Of a DNA stretch of 64,000 nucleotides, positions 8,852 through 16,272 are shown piece after piece. A program made the translations under genes and the position numbers. The stretch spans positions 124,001 through 188,000 of the forward strand of contig RQYE01000005.1 of assembly GCA_004010535.1 (NCBI GenBank), in the 5' to 3' direction. Source of the stretch: Coriobacteriales bacterium OH1046. Lineage in GTDB: Bacteria; Actinomycetota; Coriobacteriia; Coriobacteriales; Atopobiaceae. The notes beneath the pieces were generated by a model. It saw only the letters and a list, made by a program, of their open reading frames with translations, was not told the origin of the DNA and made no database searches. Numbering within the stretch: the first letter of the stretch is position 1; the number at the start of each line of letters is the position of its first letter.

Positions 8852-9709
8852 TTACGAGCAGAGCGTGGCGATCTCGATGGAGGCGCTGCCCAGAAGGCCG
8901 TTCACGAAGTTGGTCCATTCCTGAGCTGCGTTGCTCGTGGCAGTGGAATAGGCCGTATAGGCGATGTAGTAGGCTTGCTCGGCCGCCTCGTAGCTGGCCT
9001 CCTCGTTGGAGATGGGATAGGTCTGCAGCGTGGCATAGTAGGTGCCGTCGGTGCGTGCCCAGGTGTTATTCTCGGTATCCCATTCATCGCCGAGCAGGGC
9101 GATCACGTAGTCCGCCCATTCCTTGGAGGTGGCATCGCCGTTGCCATCCTCGGGCGCGGTGGGGGGAGCGGGGGCCTCGCCGACACCGGTATCGGCGATG
9201 ACCTGATCGCGGAGCTGCTTCATCATCGCCGCCTCGCCGAGCATGCGCTTGGCGACCTCCTCGGTGAGGCCGTAGGTCGATGCGATGGCGGCGTAATCGT
9301 CGGTGCCGAGGATCTCGAGCGCATAGGCGGAGACATCCTCGTCGGTGACCGTGATGCCGCGCGACTCCGCTTCGTGCATGATGATGGCGTTGCGGACATA
9401 GCCCAGGATGGCATCGGCCGTGGGAACATCATAGGTGCCATCCTCTTTCACGGCAGCCGCAAGCGACGAGCTATCCTCGATGACCTCCCGCGCGGTGATC
9501 GCATGGGTCTCGCCGCCATAGGTGTAGGTACCGACGACGGTTTCGAGCTCGCCTGCCGTGATGGCGGTCTTGTTCAGGGGGTCTGCCGCCGTGGGCGTGC
9601 CCAGCACGAAGCGGCCCACGAGCAGGCCGACCGCCAGGCAGCATACGCTCAGGATAAGCGCTGCCGCCGCACTCACGCCCTTCTTCGCCGGTCTTTGGTT
9701 CTTGGCCAT
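8852..9709 (-). CDS. membrane-anchored SurA/PpiC-like protein, no catalytic domain seen
   Basis: This 285-residue protein has a short basic N-terminus and one hydrophobic anchor (residues about 12-35, AAALILSVCCLAVGLLVGRFV). A mostly helical extracytoplasmic part follows, with IMHEAESRGITVTDEDVSAYALEILG, the usual look of SurA_N chaperone-like domains. I see no parvulin rotamase domain. A proline/acidic linker near residue 170 separates two halves. The start at 9709 has GAGAGGA upstream. It probably acts as a chaperone or structural protein outside the membrane, but this is inference from composition. Confidence 0.7.
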   Translation of the reverse strand: MAKNQRPAKKGVSAAAALILSVCCLAVGLLVGRFVLGTPTAADPLNKTAITAGELETVVGTYTYGGETHAITAREVIEDSSSLAAAVKEDGTYDVPTADAILGYVRNAIIMHEAESRGITVTDEDVSAYALEILGTDDYAAIASTYGLTEEVAKRMLGEAAMMKQLRDQVIADTGVGEAPAPPTAPEDGNGDATSKEWADYVIALLGDEWDTENNTWARTDGTYYATLQTYPISNEEASYEAAEQAYYIAYTAYSTATSNAAQEWTNFVNGLLGSASIEIATLCS

Positions 9710-9759
9710 ATCGCATCCTCTCTTCCATGCGCGCACGGGTTTCCTCGCCCGAGCGGGGA

Positions 9760-10410
9760 TCATGCCTTCTTATCCTCCGCTGCCCTGATGATCTCGGCGG
9801 AATAGGTCTTGATGAATGACGCGCCGTTGCCCGCATCGAAGCCCACGCGCTCGGTAAGGGCGGCGGCGCATGCGGGCGAGATGGAGCCTTGCGCCAGCTC
9901 GAGGAGGCCCACCAGCATGTCATGGTACTCGGCATCGCCGTGGAAGCACTGGATGGCCTCGTCGAGGAGCGGCCATGCCTCATCGGAGCGCCCGGGCGCG
10001 GAGGCGCCGTAACGGCACAGGAACAGGAAGGCCGCAAGGCGCACCGTAGCGGAACCCTCGTCGAAAAGCGACGCCTCGGCCCCCTCGAAGGCGGCGAAGG
10101 TCTTCTCGCCGTAGAGCGAGGCGAGCACCGTGAGGGCATCGAGCACCTCCCAGCGCGTCTGCGCCTCGGGACGGTAGAGGGCGTCGACCAGAGCATCGAT
10201 ATGGTCCCCGAGCAGTTCGGGGGCGGCATGCGCGATCGCCGCGATCTCGAAGCCGACCTCTTGGCGGCGTCGCCTGCTGTAGCCGGAAAGATCCTCGATC
10301 AGGGCCTTGACCGAGTCGGAGGTATAGGGCTGAGCCCCGGATTCGGAAGCCGCAGGCTCCGTGAGCTCAACCGATGCAGCATCTGCCTCGATATTCGTCT
10401 CTTCTGCCAT
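9760..10410 (-). CDS. hypothetical HEAT-like helical protein
   Basis: This 216-residue acidic protein is rich in alanine and leucine helices, for example EAQTRWEVLDALTVLASLYGEKTFAAFEG, which resemble HEAT-type repeats used for protein binding. It has no signal peptide and no catalytic motif I recognise. The start at 10410 sits 7 bases after AAAGGA; the ATG at 10416 overlaps that site. It follows the beta-hydroxyacid dehydrogenase gene by 11 bases and precedes the anchored protein gene, so it is probably cotranscribed with both. Confidence 0.7.
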   Translation of the reverse strand: MAEETNIEADAASVELTEPAASESGAQPYTSDSVKALIEDLSGYSRRRRQEVGFEIAAIAHAAPELLGDHIDALVDALYRPEAQTRWEVLDALTVLASLYGEKTFAAFEGAEASLFDEGSATVRLAAFLFLCRYGASAPGRSDEAWPLLDEAIQCFHGDAEYHDMLVGLLELAQGSISPACAAALTERVGFDAGNGASFIKTYSAEIIRAAEDKKA

Positions 10411-10421
10411 GTTCATCCTTT

Positions 10422-11426
10422 CTAGCAGCGGTGCCCGCAGCATCCATCGCCATCATGGTCATGGTCGCACGGGCATCCTCCGTCATCGCACCCATCGGAC
10501 TGCTCGGCGCGCGACCAGTCGAGACCGGCGGCGGCACCTTCCGCCTCATCGGCGTAGAGCAGGGTGATGGCCTGCGTGCCGAGGCGCGCGCCGCCGATCT
10601 GGCAGAGCAGGTCGAACAGCGCGTAGGCGGTCTCGGCACCCGGCATGCTGAGGCCGAGCTCCTCGGAATGGGCGAGCGCGAGGCCGATGTCCTTGCGCAG
10701 ATGCTCGGCAAGGAATCCGGGTGCATAGTCGCCCGCGACCGACTTGGGCCCGAGCACCGCAGACGCGCCCGAGCCGCCGGTACCCGAGCCCATGAGCTCG
10801 AGCACGGCCCCGGCATCGAGGCCCGCCTGCTCGGCGAGGGCCAGCGCGTCGGCATAGCCCACCATGCATGAGGCCAGCGAGACCTGGTTGCAGAGCTTGG
10901 CGGACTGGCCCGCGCCTGCACGTCCGAAGAAGCACCGCTTCGCCGAGAAGCACGAGAGGAGCTCCAGGAGCTCTTCGGGAAGCTCCTCCTCGGCAGCGCC
11001 TATGATGAGGGTGAGGGTACCTGCACGGGCACCGCCCTGGCCGCCCGTGACCGGGCAGTCGAACGCGTGGAGGTCCTCGATCTCCGCCGCCTCGTGGATA
11101 TCGCGCGCGAGCTCGGGCGAGGAGGTGGTGAGATCGATGAGCCAGGCGCCCTTCTCGGCGCAGGCGAGCACGCCCTCCGATGAGAGGTATACATCCTCGA
11201 CATCCTCAGGATATCCCACCATCGTGAAGACCACGTCGGCACCCGCGACGGCACCCGCCACATCCTCGGCCCAAGAGGCGCCGCACTCTACCAGAGCCCG
11301 CGCCTTTCCGGGCGTGCGCGTGTTCACGGTAAGCGCGTACCCCGCATCGAGGATATGGCCGGCAATGGCCGAGCCCATGATGCCCGTGCCGATGAACGCC
11401 ACCTTGGAGATGGTCTTATGGATCAT
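10422..11426 (-). CDS. beta-hydroxyacid dehydrogenase (3-hydroxyisobutyrate dehydrogenase family)
   Basis: The 334-residue NAD(P)-dependent enzyme opens with a Rossmann GxGxxG (VAFIGTGIMGSAIAG). It carries the family substrate-binding sequence DCPVTGGQGGARAGTL and the catalytic lysine in GAGQSAKLCNQ. Members oxidise 3-hydroxyisobutyrate, tartronate semialdehyde or similar acids. The last 22 residues are unusual: CDDGGCPCDHDHDGDGCC then GHRC, holding six Cys and three His in an Asp/Gly background. The start at 11426 is MIHKTISK; no classical ribosome binding site is obvious. It is downstream of degV. Confidence 0.88.
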   Translation of the reverse strand: MIHKTISKVAFIGTGIMGSAIAGHILDAGYALTVNTRTPGKARALVECGASWAEDVAGAVAGADVVFTMVGYPEDVEDVYLSSEGVLACAEKGAWLIDLTTSSPELARDIHEAAEIEDLHAFDCPVTGGQGGARAGTLTLIIGAAEEELPEELLELLSCFSAKRCFFGRAGAGQSAKLCNQVSLASCMVGYADALALAEQAGLDAGAVLELMGSGTGGSGASAVLGPKSVAGDYAPGFLAEHLRKDIGLALAHSEELGLSMPGAETAYALFDLLCQIGGARLGTQAITLLYADEAEGAAAGLDWSRAEQSDGCDDGGCPCDHDHDGDGCCGHRC

Positions 11427-11440
11427 ATATGCTCCCCTGC

Positions 11441-12508
11441 CTATTCCTGAGCACGCACCTTGCGGGCGATACGGTCGGCAAGCGAGAGCTTCTCGCGACG
11501 GTCGCCACCCCAGAATGCCACCGCGACCATGCCCGGACCCACATGGGCGCCGAGCACCGGCGAGATGACGCTGCGGATGATGAGCAGGCCCTCGCAGCCC
11601 TTCTCCTTGCGCAGGTGATCCTCGAGCCAATCCGCATCCTTCTTGGCATCGGCGTGCATGACGGCAACCGGAAGCGACAGGTCCTGGCACCAGTTCTCGC
11701 GGAAATCGGACACGAGGGCGCGCAGGGCCTTCTTGCGGCCGCGGCAGACGCCCTTCAGGGTGAGCGAGCCGTTGAGATCGTAGGAGAGCACCGGCTTGAT
11801 ATCGAGCTTGCCGCCCAGCTGCGCCGCAGCCGGGGGAATACGTCCGCCTGCTGCCAAGGCATCGAAGCTATCGAGCGTGAAGTAGCCTTGGATGTAGTAG
11901 CGCGCCTCCTTGGCCCACTCGTAAAGCTCGGCTGCGCTAGCGCCGTTGCCGGCAAGGCGGACCGCCTCGACGGTTAGGAGCTCCGCTGCAGCAGAGGGGC
12001 AGAGGTTGTCGATCACGTAGAACTCGAAATCCGGATAGGCCTCGGCGATCATATCCCGGGCCTGCTCGGCGGAGTTGATGCTCGATGAGAGGCCCCCCGT
12101 GAAACCGAGATAGAGGGTGGGCGTGCCTGCCTTGGCAGCGCGCTCGAAGACCTCGTAGTAATAACCGGGCGTGACGGCAGACGTGGTGATGCGGACACCG
12201 GCGCGCATCTTCGCATAGAAATCCTGGTAGGCGGTCGACTGCCAGATGTCGTCGATATGCTCGACGCCGTCGACCACATAGGGGAACCCGATGATCTCGA
12301 CGCCGAGGCGATCGGCGACCTTGGGGGCGAAATCCGCGCAGGAATCGACGATGATATGGACATCGCGGTGCGCCTTGAACGCACGCACCGCCTTGACGAC
12401 CTCCGTGGGGACGAAGTTATGGTTCGGAGTGGTCACGCCCTCAAGATCGTAGGCATCCTCCGGTTTACGGACGTAAGCGCCTTGCCCCTCTTGGTTCAGC
12501 TCAGTCAT
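11441..12508 (-). CDS. DegV family fatty-acid-binding protein
   Basis: This 355-residue DegV protein binds a fatty acyl chain. It contains VHIIVDSCADFAPKVADRLGV, ITTSAVTPGYYYEVFERA with the TS acyl-contacting motif, FTGGLSSSINSAEQA, and the domain-2 sequence LDSFDALAAGGRIPPAAAQLGGKLDIKPVLS. DegV-type proteins (FakB) can hand exogenous fatty acids to a FakA kinase; no fakA is in the window. It has an N-terminal extension of about 45 residues. The start at 12508 follows GAGGAGGAG and overlaps the end of the hpf gene by 8 bases. Confidence 0.9.
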   Translation of the reverse strand: MTELNQEGQGAYVRKPEDAYDLEGVTTPNHNFVPTEVVKAVRAFKAHRDVHIIVDSCADFAPKVADRLGVEIIGFPYVVDGVEHIDDIWQSTAYQDFYAKMRAGVRITTSAVTPGYYYEVFERAAKAGTPTLYLGFTGGLSSSINSAEQARDMIAEAYPDFEFYVIDNLCPSAAAELLTVEAVRLAGNGASAAELYEWAKEARYYIQGYFTLDSFDALAAGGRIPPAAAQLGGKLDIKPVLSYDLNGSLTLKGVCRGRKKALRALVSDFRENWCQDLSLPVAVMHADAKKDADWLEDHLRKEKGCEGLLIIRSVISPVLGAHVGPGMVAVAFWGGDRREKLSLADRIARKVRAQE

Positions 12509-13088
12509 GCTCCTCCTCGATCTTGGGCTTGATGATGCCGTAGCCTCCATTCTTACGATGGTAGATGACATTGATAAGCCCTGTGGTGGCATTCGTAAAC
12601 ACATAGAAATCATGGCCGAGCAGGTCGGTCTGGACGAGGGCCTCCTCCTCGGTCATGGGCGGCAAGTCGATGACCTTCTCGCGGACGAGCACCTCGTCAT
12701 CCTCATCCTCGCCGGATCCGACGATGAGATCGGCGAGATCCTCGATATTGGCGGGAACGGCGATGCGGCCGCCCTTCTGGCGGCGATCGACCACGCGGGT
12801 CTTGTATTTGCGGAGCTGGCGCGAGGCCTTGTCGGCGGCGGCATCGATGGCGGCGTACATATCGTCTCCCGAGGCGACCACGCGCACGACGTTATCGCGG
12901 ACGAAGACCGTGACCTCGCACGATTTGCGTTCGAGATTGGAGGGGTTCTTGTCGACACGCAATACGCAATCGCAGGTCATAGGCGAGATGTCGAAGACCT
13001 TGAGCGCGGACCCCAGCTTGTCTTCCACATGGGAACGCAGGGCATCGGTGATGGTGACCTTGCGACCGGAGATTCTGATATCGACCAT
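12501..13088 (-). CDS. hpf: long-form ribosome hibernation-promoting factor
   Basis: At 195 residues this is the long HPF type found in most Gram-positive bacteria. The N-terminal RaiA/YfiA domain binds the 30S decoding region (MVDIRISGRKVTITDALRSHVEDKL, SCEVTVFVRDNVVRVVASGDDMYAAIDAAADKASRQLRKYK). After an acidic linker the C-terminal dimerisation domain ends DFYVFTNATTGLINVIYHRKNGGYGIIKP, which drives 100S ribosome dimers in resting cells. It is transcribed with degV, whose start it overlaps. Confidence 0.95.
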   Translation of the reverse strand: MVDIRISGRKVTITDALRSHVEDKLGSALKVFDISPMTCDCVLRVDKNPSNLERKSCEVTVFVRDNVVRVVASGDDMYAAIDAAADKASRQLRKYKTRVVDRRQKGGRIAVPANIEDLADLIVGSGEDEDDEVLVREKVIDLPPMTEEEALVQTDLLGHDFYVFTNATTGLINVIYHRKNGGYGIIKPKIEEEHD

Positions 13089-13224
13089 ATAAGCCTCCTC
13101 GTTGCGGTTACTACTATGCGCACCCGGCGAAAAGCGGGGTGGTGCCCTTCTCTAGAAGATACCCGAGAATCGGCCCCGATTCGCCTGAGTTCGAGATGCG
13201 GCGCCAAGGGAACGGTAAAGCACG

Positions 13225-13249
13225 GTCGGCGGATGCCGATGCCGCCGAC
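13225..13249. terminator. hairpin in the hpf-lipoprotein spacer
   Basis: GTCGGCGG and CCGCCGAC form an 8-bp stem around a 9-base loop. It lies 39 bases after the stop of the minus-strand binding-protein gene and has no T-tract. It may end that transcript. Confidence 0.45.
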
Positions 13250-13287
13250 TCGACAGTTTCTTCAAAAACGCGCGGTATGCGCATGCG

Positions 13288-14163
13288 CTACCCGAGCCCT
13301 TGGATCACGCTCGCGTTGGTGGCATTGGGCATACCCGCGATCCATGCGGCGCGCACGAGCGCCACAAGGCCGTTGGTTTGGATGGTATCGAGTGCGGATT
13401 GGACGTTGACCTGCAATGCCGTATTATCGGCCGCGACGGCGATACCCTCGGCGGTGGGCACATCGAGCGTCCCGGCCAAGGAGATACTGGGGTAGAAGGA
13501 GGCCAGGTAGGCACCCGAATAGAGATCGCAGCACACATAGTCGACCTCGCCGGCGGCAAGCGCCTCGAAGGCCTCGTTAAGGTTGCCGTAGCTGGTCTCG
13601 AGCATGCGCAGATCGGTCTGGGAGAGCAGGCGCTGCGAGATGGAGCCGCCCTGCAGGCCGACGGTCCTGCCCGTGAGGTCCTCGGTGGAGAGCGTTGCCG
13701 CCTCGCCCACGCGGAAGATGGCCGAGGCGCTCTCGGAGTACGCGCCCACGACGGTTGCGCTGCCGGCGTCGCCCACCTCGACGTTCATGACGATATCGCA
13801 CTCGGTGCCGAGCGCCGCATCGACGGTGGTGACGTTGACGAAGCGCACCTTGAGGCCCATGGCGTCGGCGAGCAGGGAGGCGATCTCGATGTCCATGCCC
13901 ATGACCTCGCCGCCTGCCTGGGTGATGCAGAAGGGCGCAGTGGTCTCCGCCGTGCGCAGGCCCACGGTGAGATAGCCCTCCTCGAGGATGACCGGGGTGG
14001 AGACGGTGGGTGCATGCTGGGCCTCCTTGGCGGCGATGGCCTCCTCGACCGACGTGGGCGTGAGGATCCCGTCGATCGTCCCCTTGGGATCGCAGGCGGT
14101 CGTGCCGAGTGCCACGGCGCATGCCACGGCGCAGCTTGCAAGGATGCGGATGTAGGTTCTCAT
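13288..14163 (-). CDS. amino-acid-type ABC transporter substrate-binding lipoprotein
   Basis: This 291-residue family 3 solute-binding protein has a lipoprotein signal peptide (hydrophobic stretch then ALGTTAC, lipid-modified Cys24). The two-lobe binding fold follows with VGLRTAETTAPFCI, GMDIEIASLLADAMGLKVRFVNV, LTGRTVGLQGGSISQRLL and GEVDYVCCDLYSGAYL. It should sit on the outer face of the membrane and bind an amino acid or related polar compound. No permease or ATPase is adjacent, so partners are elsewhere or it is a sensor. The start at 14163 has GAGAGG upstream. Confidence 0.88.
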   Translation of the reverse strand: MRTYIRILASCAVACAVALGTTACDPKGTIDGILTPTSVEEAIAAKEAQHAPTVSTPVILEEGYLTVGLRTAETTAPFCITQAGGEVMGMDIEIASLLADAMGLKVRFVNVTTVDAALGTECDIVMNVEVGDAGSATVVGAYSESASAIFRVGEAATLSTEDLTGRTVGLQGGSISQRLLSQTDLRMLETSYGNLNEAFEALAAGEVDYVCCDLYSGAYLASFYPSISLAGTLDVPTAEGIAVAADNTALQVNVQSALDTIQTNGLVALVRAAWIAGMPNATNASVIQGLG

Positions 14164-14206
14164 GGCGTGCCTCTCGTTCGCCGTTCGTCGGAACATGCGG
14201 TGTACG

Positions 14207-14473
14207 CGACCTGTTTCCCCCTGGCTGACCTGGTCTTTGCCCCCACACTCGCGCACCGGGGCCTTCGCTTCGGGGCCACGGCCCCTCACTGGCAACCCTC
14301 TCGCTCGCGAGGCGGCATGCCTCTGGATAGGAGAACGAGCGGTGCGGCTTACCTCTAGGACGAGCCATGCTCGCAGGCGCGCTCACGCCCCTGCTTACGT
14401 GGATCCTTTCGGCCTCGTCTGCCATGGACTAGGATGTGCATCCGCAACCACAGACCCAGGGTGAAACAGATAC
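14207..14473 (-). ncRNA. candidate structured RNA, about 267 nt, class unknown
   Basis: The minus strand between comF and the binding-lipoprotein gene folds into a closed structure. Bases 14473-14456 pair with 14224-14207 (CTGTTTCACCCTGG with CCAGGGGGAAACAG plus four outer pairs, one A-G mismatch). A second helix pairs TGGTTGC near 14450-14444 with GCAAAGACCA near 14240-14231. Inside lie the hairpins GGAT-GCAC-ATCC, GCAGG...CCTGC and CGAGC-ATG-GCTCG. The first paired base falls six bases after a TATAAT box. It could be a 6S-like or other free RNA, or a structured 5' leader of the lipoprotein gene. I could not match it to SRP RNA, RNase P RNA, tmRNA or a riboswitch. Confidence 0.6.
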
Positions 14474-14478
14474 TGGCT

Positions 14479-14484
14479 ATTATA
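14479..14484 (-). promoter_or_regulatory. -10 box of the candidate RNA
   Basis: A consensus TATAAT, preceded by TTGC, lies on the minus strand six bases ahead of the closing stem of the candidate RNA. No good -35 is visible at 17 bases; the upstream part overlaps the 3' end of comF. Confidence 0.6.
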
Positions 14485-14493
14485 GCAACTTAC

Positions 14494-15234
14494 TCACCAA
14501 ACGCGGCACAAAGCGCAGGCGGTGACCGCTGCGGCACCGCGAGACAAGAGGGCCCGGGCCCCCTCGCGCAGGGACGCGCCCGTGGTGATGACATCGTCGA
14601 TGAGAAGGATCCGCAGGTCGGAGAGATCTTCGAGAGCATAGATGGAGCCCTCCAGATTGGCCGCGCGTTCCTCGCGGGAGAGGCCGCGCTGGTCGCGGAC
14701 GCTCGAGCGCACGAGGATGTCGGCAAGAGGCAGGCCCGTCTCGTGCGCGAGCTCGCGGGCGACGAGTTCCATGTGGTCGTATCCGCGGCGGGCATAGGCC
14801 CCGGCGGTGGCAGGCACGAAGGCGAGGGCGTCGAGTCCGCCGGGATCGTAGCGCGGACGACCGTCGCGGGCGGGCCAGGAGGATGCCTCGTCGAGAGTTG
14901 TGGCGAGGGCGGCCGCGATGACGGGCGCCAGGCGAAGCTCATGATGGTCCTTGAAGGCGGTGACTGTCCGTGCAGCCGCATCCCCGAAGGTCCACGCGCA
15001 GACGGTTGCGCGCAGCTCCCATTCGTGCGCGCATTCGGTGCAGGTCAGCCAGCCGAATGGCGCGCCGCAGTCGGGACAGGCCCACCGCTGGGCGATCCAC
15101 GGCAGATCCGTGCGGCAGCGCTCGCAGAGAAGCTCATCGGGATACCCGCATCCGATGCAGCAGGTGGGCCAGAGGAGCTCGGCGAGCGTGTCGGCGAGAC
15201 TGCGGCAGATGCGGGGAAGGGATCTCATGGGCAT
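14494..15234 (-). CDS. comF: ComF family phosphoribosyltransferase-like protein
   Basis: This protein of about 246 residues has an N-terminal zinc-finger region (CCIGCG, CERC, CPDC, CTEC) and a C-terminal type I phosphoribosyltransferase fold. The PRPP loop is ILLIDDVITTGAS, and YDHMELVARELAHETGLPL precedes it. ComF proteins take part in natural DNA uptake in competent bacteria, although many carriers are not known to be competent. The start at 15234 lies 6 bases after GAGAGG; the ATG at 15240 abuts that site. Confidence 0.88.
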   Translation of the reverse strand: MPMRSLPRICRSLADTLAELLWPTCCIGCGYPDELLCERCRTDLPWIAQRWACPDCGAPFGWLTCTECAHEWELRATVCAWTFGDAAARTVTAFKDHHELRLAPVIAAALATTLDEASSWPARDGRPRYDPGGLDALAFVPATAGAYARRGYDHMELVARELAHETGLPLADILVRSSVRDQRGLSREERAANLEGSIYALEDLSDLRILLIDDVITTGASLREGARALLSRGAAAVTACALCRVW

Positions 15235-15352
15235 GCGCATCCTCTCGCGTGGCGCGAGCAGAGATGCGGTACGTGCAAGGATAGCATACGCGCAGCCGAT
15301 GGCGGCTGCGATCGATCGCAGCCCGGAGAAGCGGCGTGCGCACCCCTTTGTG

Positions 15353-16075
15353 CTAGACGCCTCTCGTCGCCGTGCTGTAGAAGGTGAAGTGATCGGGACG
15401 ATGGCGCGATTGCGTGCACTCGATCATGATCCCATCGCTCCTGAAGACCTGGCCCGTCACCACCGCGAGGAAGTCGTATCCGTCGAGGTCGAGCAATCTC
15501 GCGTCGAGCTCCGTGGCGCGCTCCGCGGTGATGGCGCGCTTGGAGGTGGCGATCGCGATGCCGAGCTCGTTCTCGAAGAACTCGTAGATGGATTTCTCGG
15601 CGATCTCGGGCGTGAGGCCATCCACCGCGCTTTTGAGGAAATAGCTCCTGTCGAGGATGAGAGCGGCACCATCGAGCAGGCGGATGCGCTCCACATATAC
15701 GAGCTCCTCCCCCCGCGCGAAGCCGGTGGCCTTCGAGATGCGGGCGTCGGCAACGGCATCGTGGAAGGCGCTCACGCGCGTGGCGACGTTAAGGCGGTTG
15801 CGAGCCGCCGTCTCCTTGAACGATTCGATACCGCCGAGCACGAAACCGGCACGTTCGAGCGGCCGGTAGATAACGCGGACGCCCTTGCCCTGGATGGGAT
15901 GCACATAGCCCTCGCCGGCAAGGAGGCCGAGGGCTTTGCGGATGGTGTTGTGCGAGCAGCCGAATTCTGCGATGAACTCGTTCTCGGAGGGGAGGAAGCC
16001 CTGATAGGCGTAATCCCCCGCCTCGATGCGGCTGCGGATTATCCGATAGATGCCGTCGTATACTGCACGTACCAT
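15353..16075 (-). CDS. treR: trehalose operon repressor, GntR/HutC family
   Basis: The 240-residue regulator has an N-terminal winged helix (residues about 1-70, with SENEFIAEFGCSHNTIRKALGLLAGEGYVHPIQGKG) and a UTRA ligand-binding domain ending YDFLAVVTGQVFRSDGIMIECTQSRHRPDHFTFYSTA. It is divergent from the trehalose PTS and hydrolase genes, which identifies it as TreR, expected to release DNA on binding trehalose 6-phosphate. The start at 16075 has AGGAAG upstream. Its own promoter overlaps the two operators, so it is probably autoregulated. Confidence 0.92.
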   Translation of the reverse strand: MVRAVYDGIYRIIRSRIEAGDYAYQGFLPSENEFIAEFGCSHNTIRKALGLLAGEGYVHPIQGKGVRVIYRPLERAGFVLGGIESFKETAARNRLNVATRVSAFHDAVADARISKATGFARGEELVYVERIRLLDGAALILDRSYFLKSAVDGLTPEIAEKSIYEFFENELGIAIATSKRAITAERATELDARLLDLDGYDFLAVVTGQVFRSDGIMIECTQSRHRPDHFTFYSTATRGV

Positions 16076-16162
16076 GGTGGATGCTCTTCCTGCAAGGCGG
16101 GTTGCCGACTTACTCCGATATGATACGGCAATCTCGTCCACCGTTCTCCGAAATAACCCTTT

Positions 16163-16178
16163 ACTTATTTGAATAAGT
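16163..16178. promoter_or_regulatory. TreR operator 1
   Basis: ACTTATTTGAATAAGT has perfect 7-base arms around TG. The same palindrome recurs 33 bp away, about three helical turns, between the divergent treR and treP starts. Confidence 0.85.
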
Positions 16179-16205
16179 ATGCCATCATCATCTCAACTTA
16201 TTCAA
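16176..16205 (-). promoter_or_regulatory. treR promoter
   Basis: On the minus strand TTGAAT (16205-16200) and CATACT (16181-16176) are 18 bases apart. The -35 lies inside operator 2 and the -10 touches operator 1. Confidence 0.6.
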
Positions 16206-16213
16206 ATAAGTTG
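16194..16213. promoter_or_regulatory. TreR operator 2
   Basis: CAACTTATTCAAATAAGTTG has 9-base arms around CA and shares ACTTATT/AATAAGT with operator 1. It lies 60 bases ahead of the treP start. Confidence 0.85.
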
Positions 16214-16272
16214 TCCAAAGCTCGACCCAAGAGCATCCAGGCAAGGGGTCGTCCCCGGAAAAGGAGGAGAGG

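Noticed and set aside
14207-14473. Identification of the structured RNA as SRP RNA, RNase P RNA, tmRNA or a cobalamin riboswitch
   Set aside because: The core motifs of each (GGAAGGAAGCAG, GAGGAAAGUCC, the tmRNA T-arm, the B12 box) are absent, so it is left unnamed.
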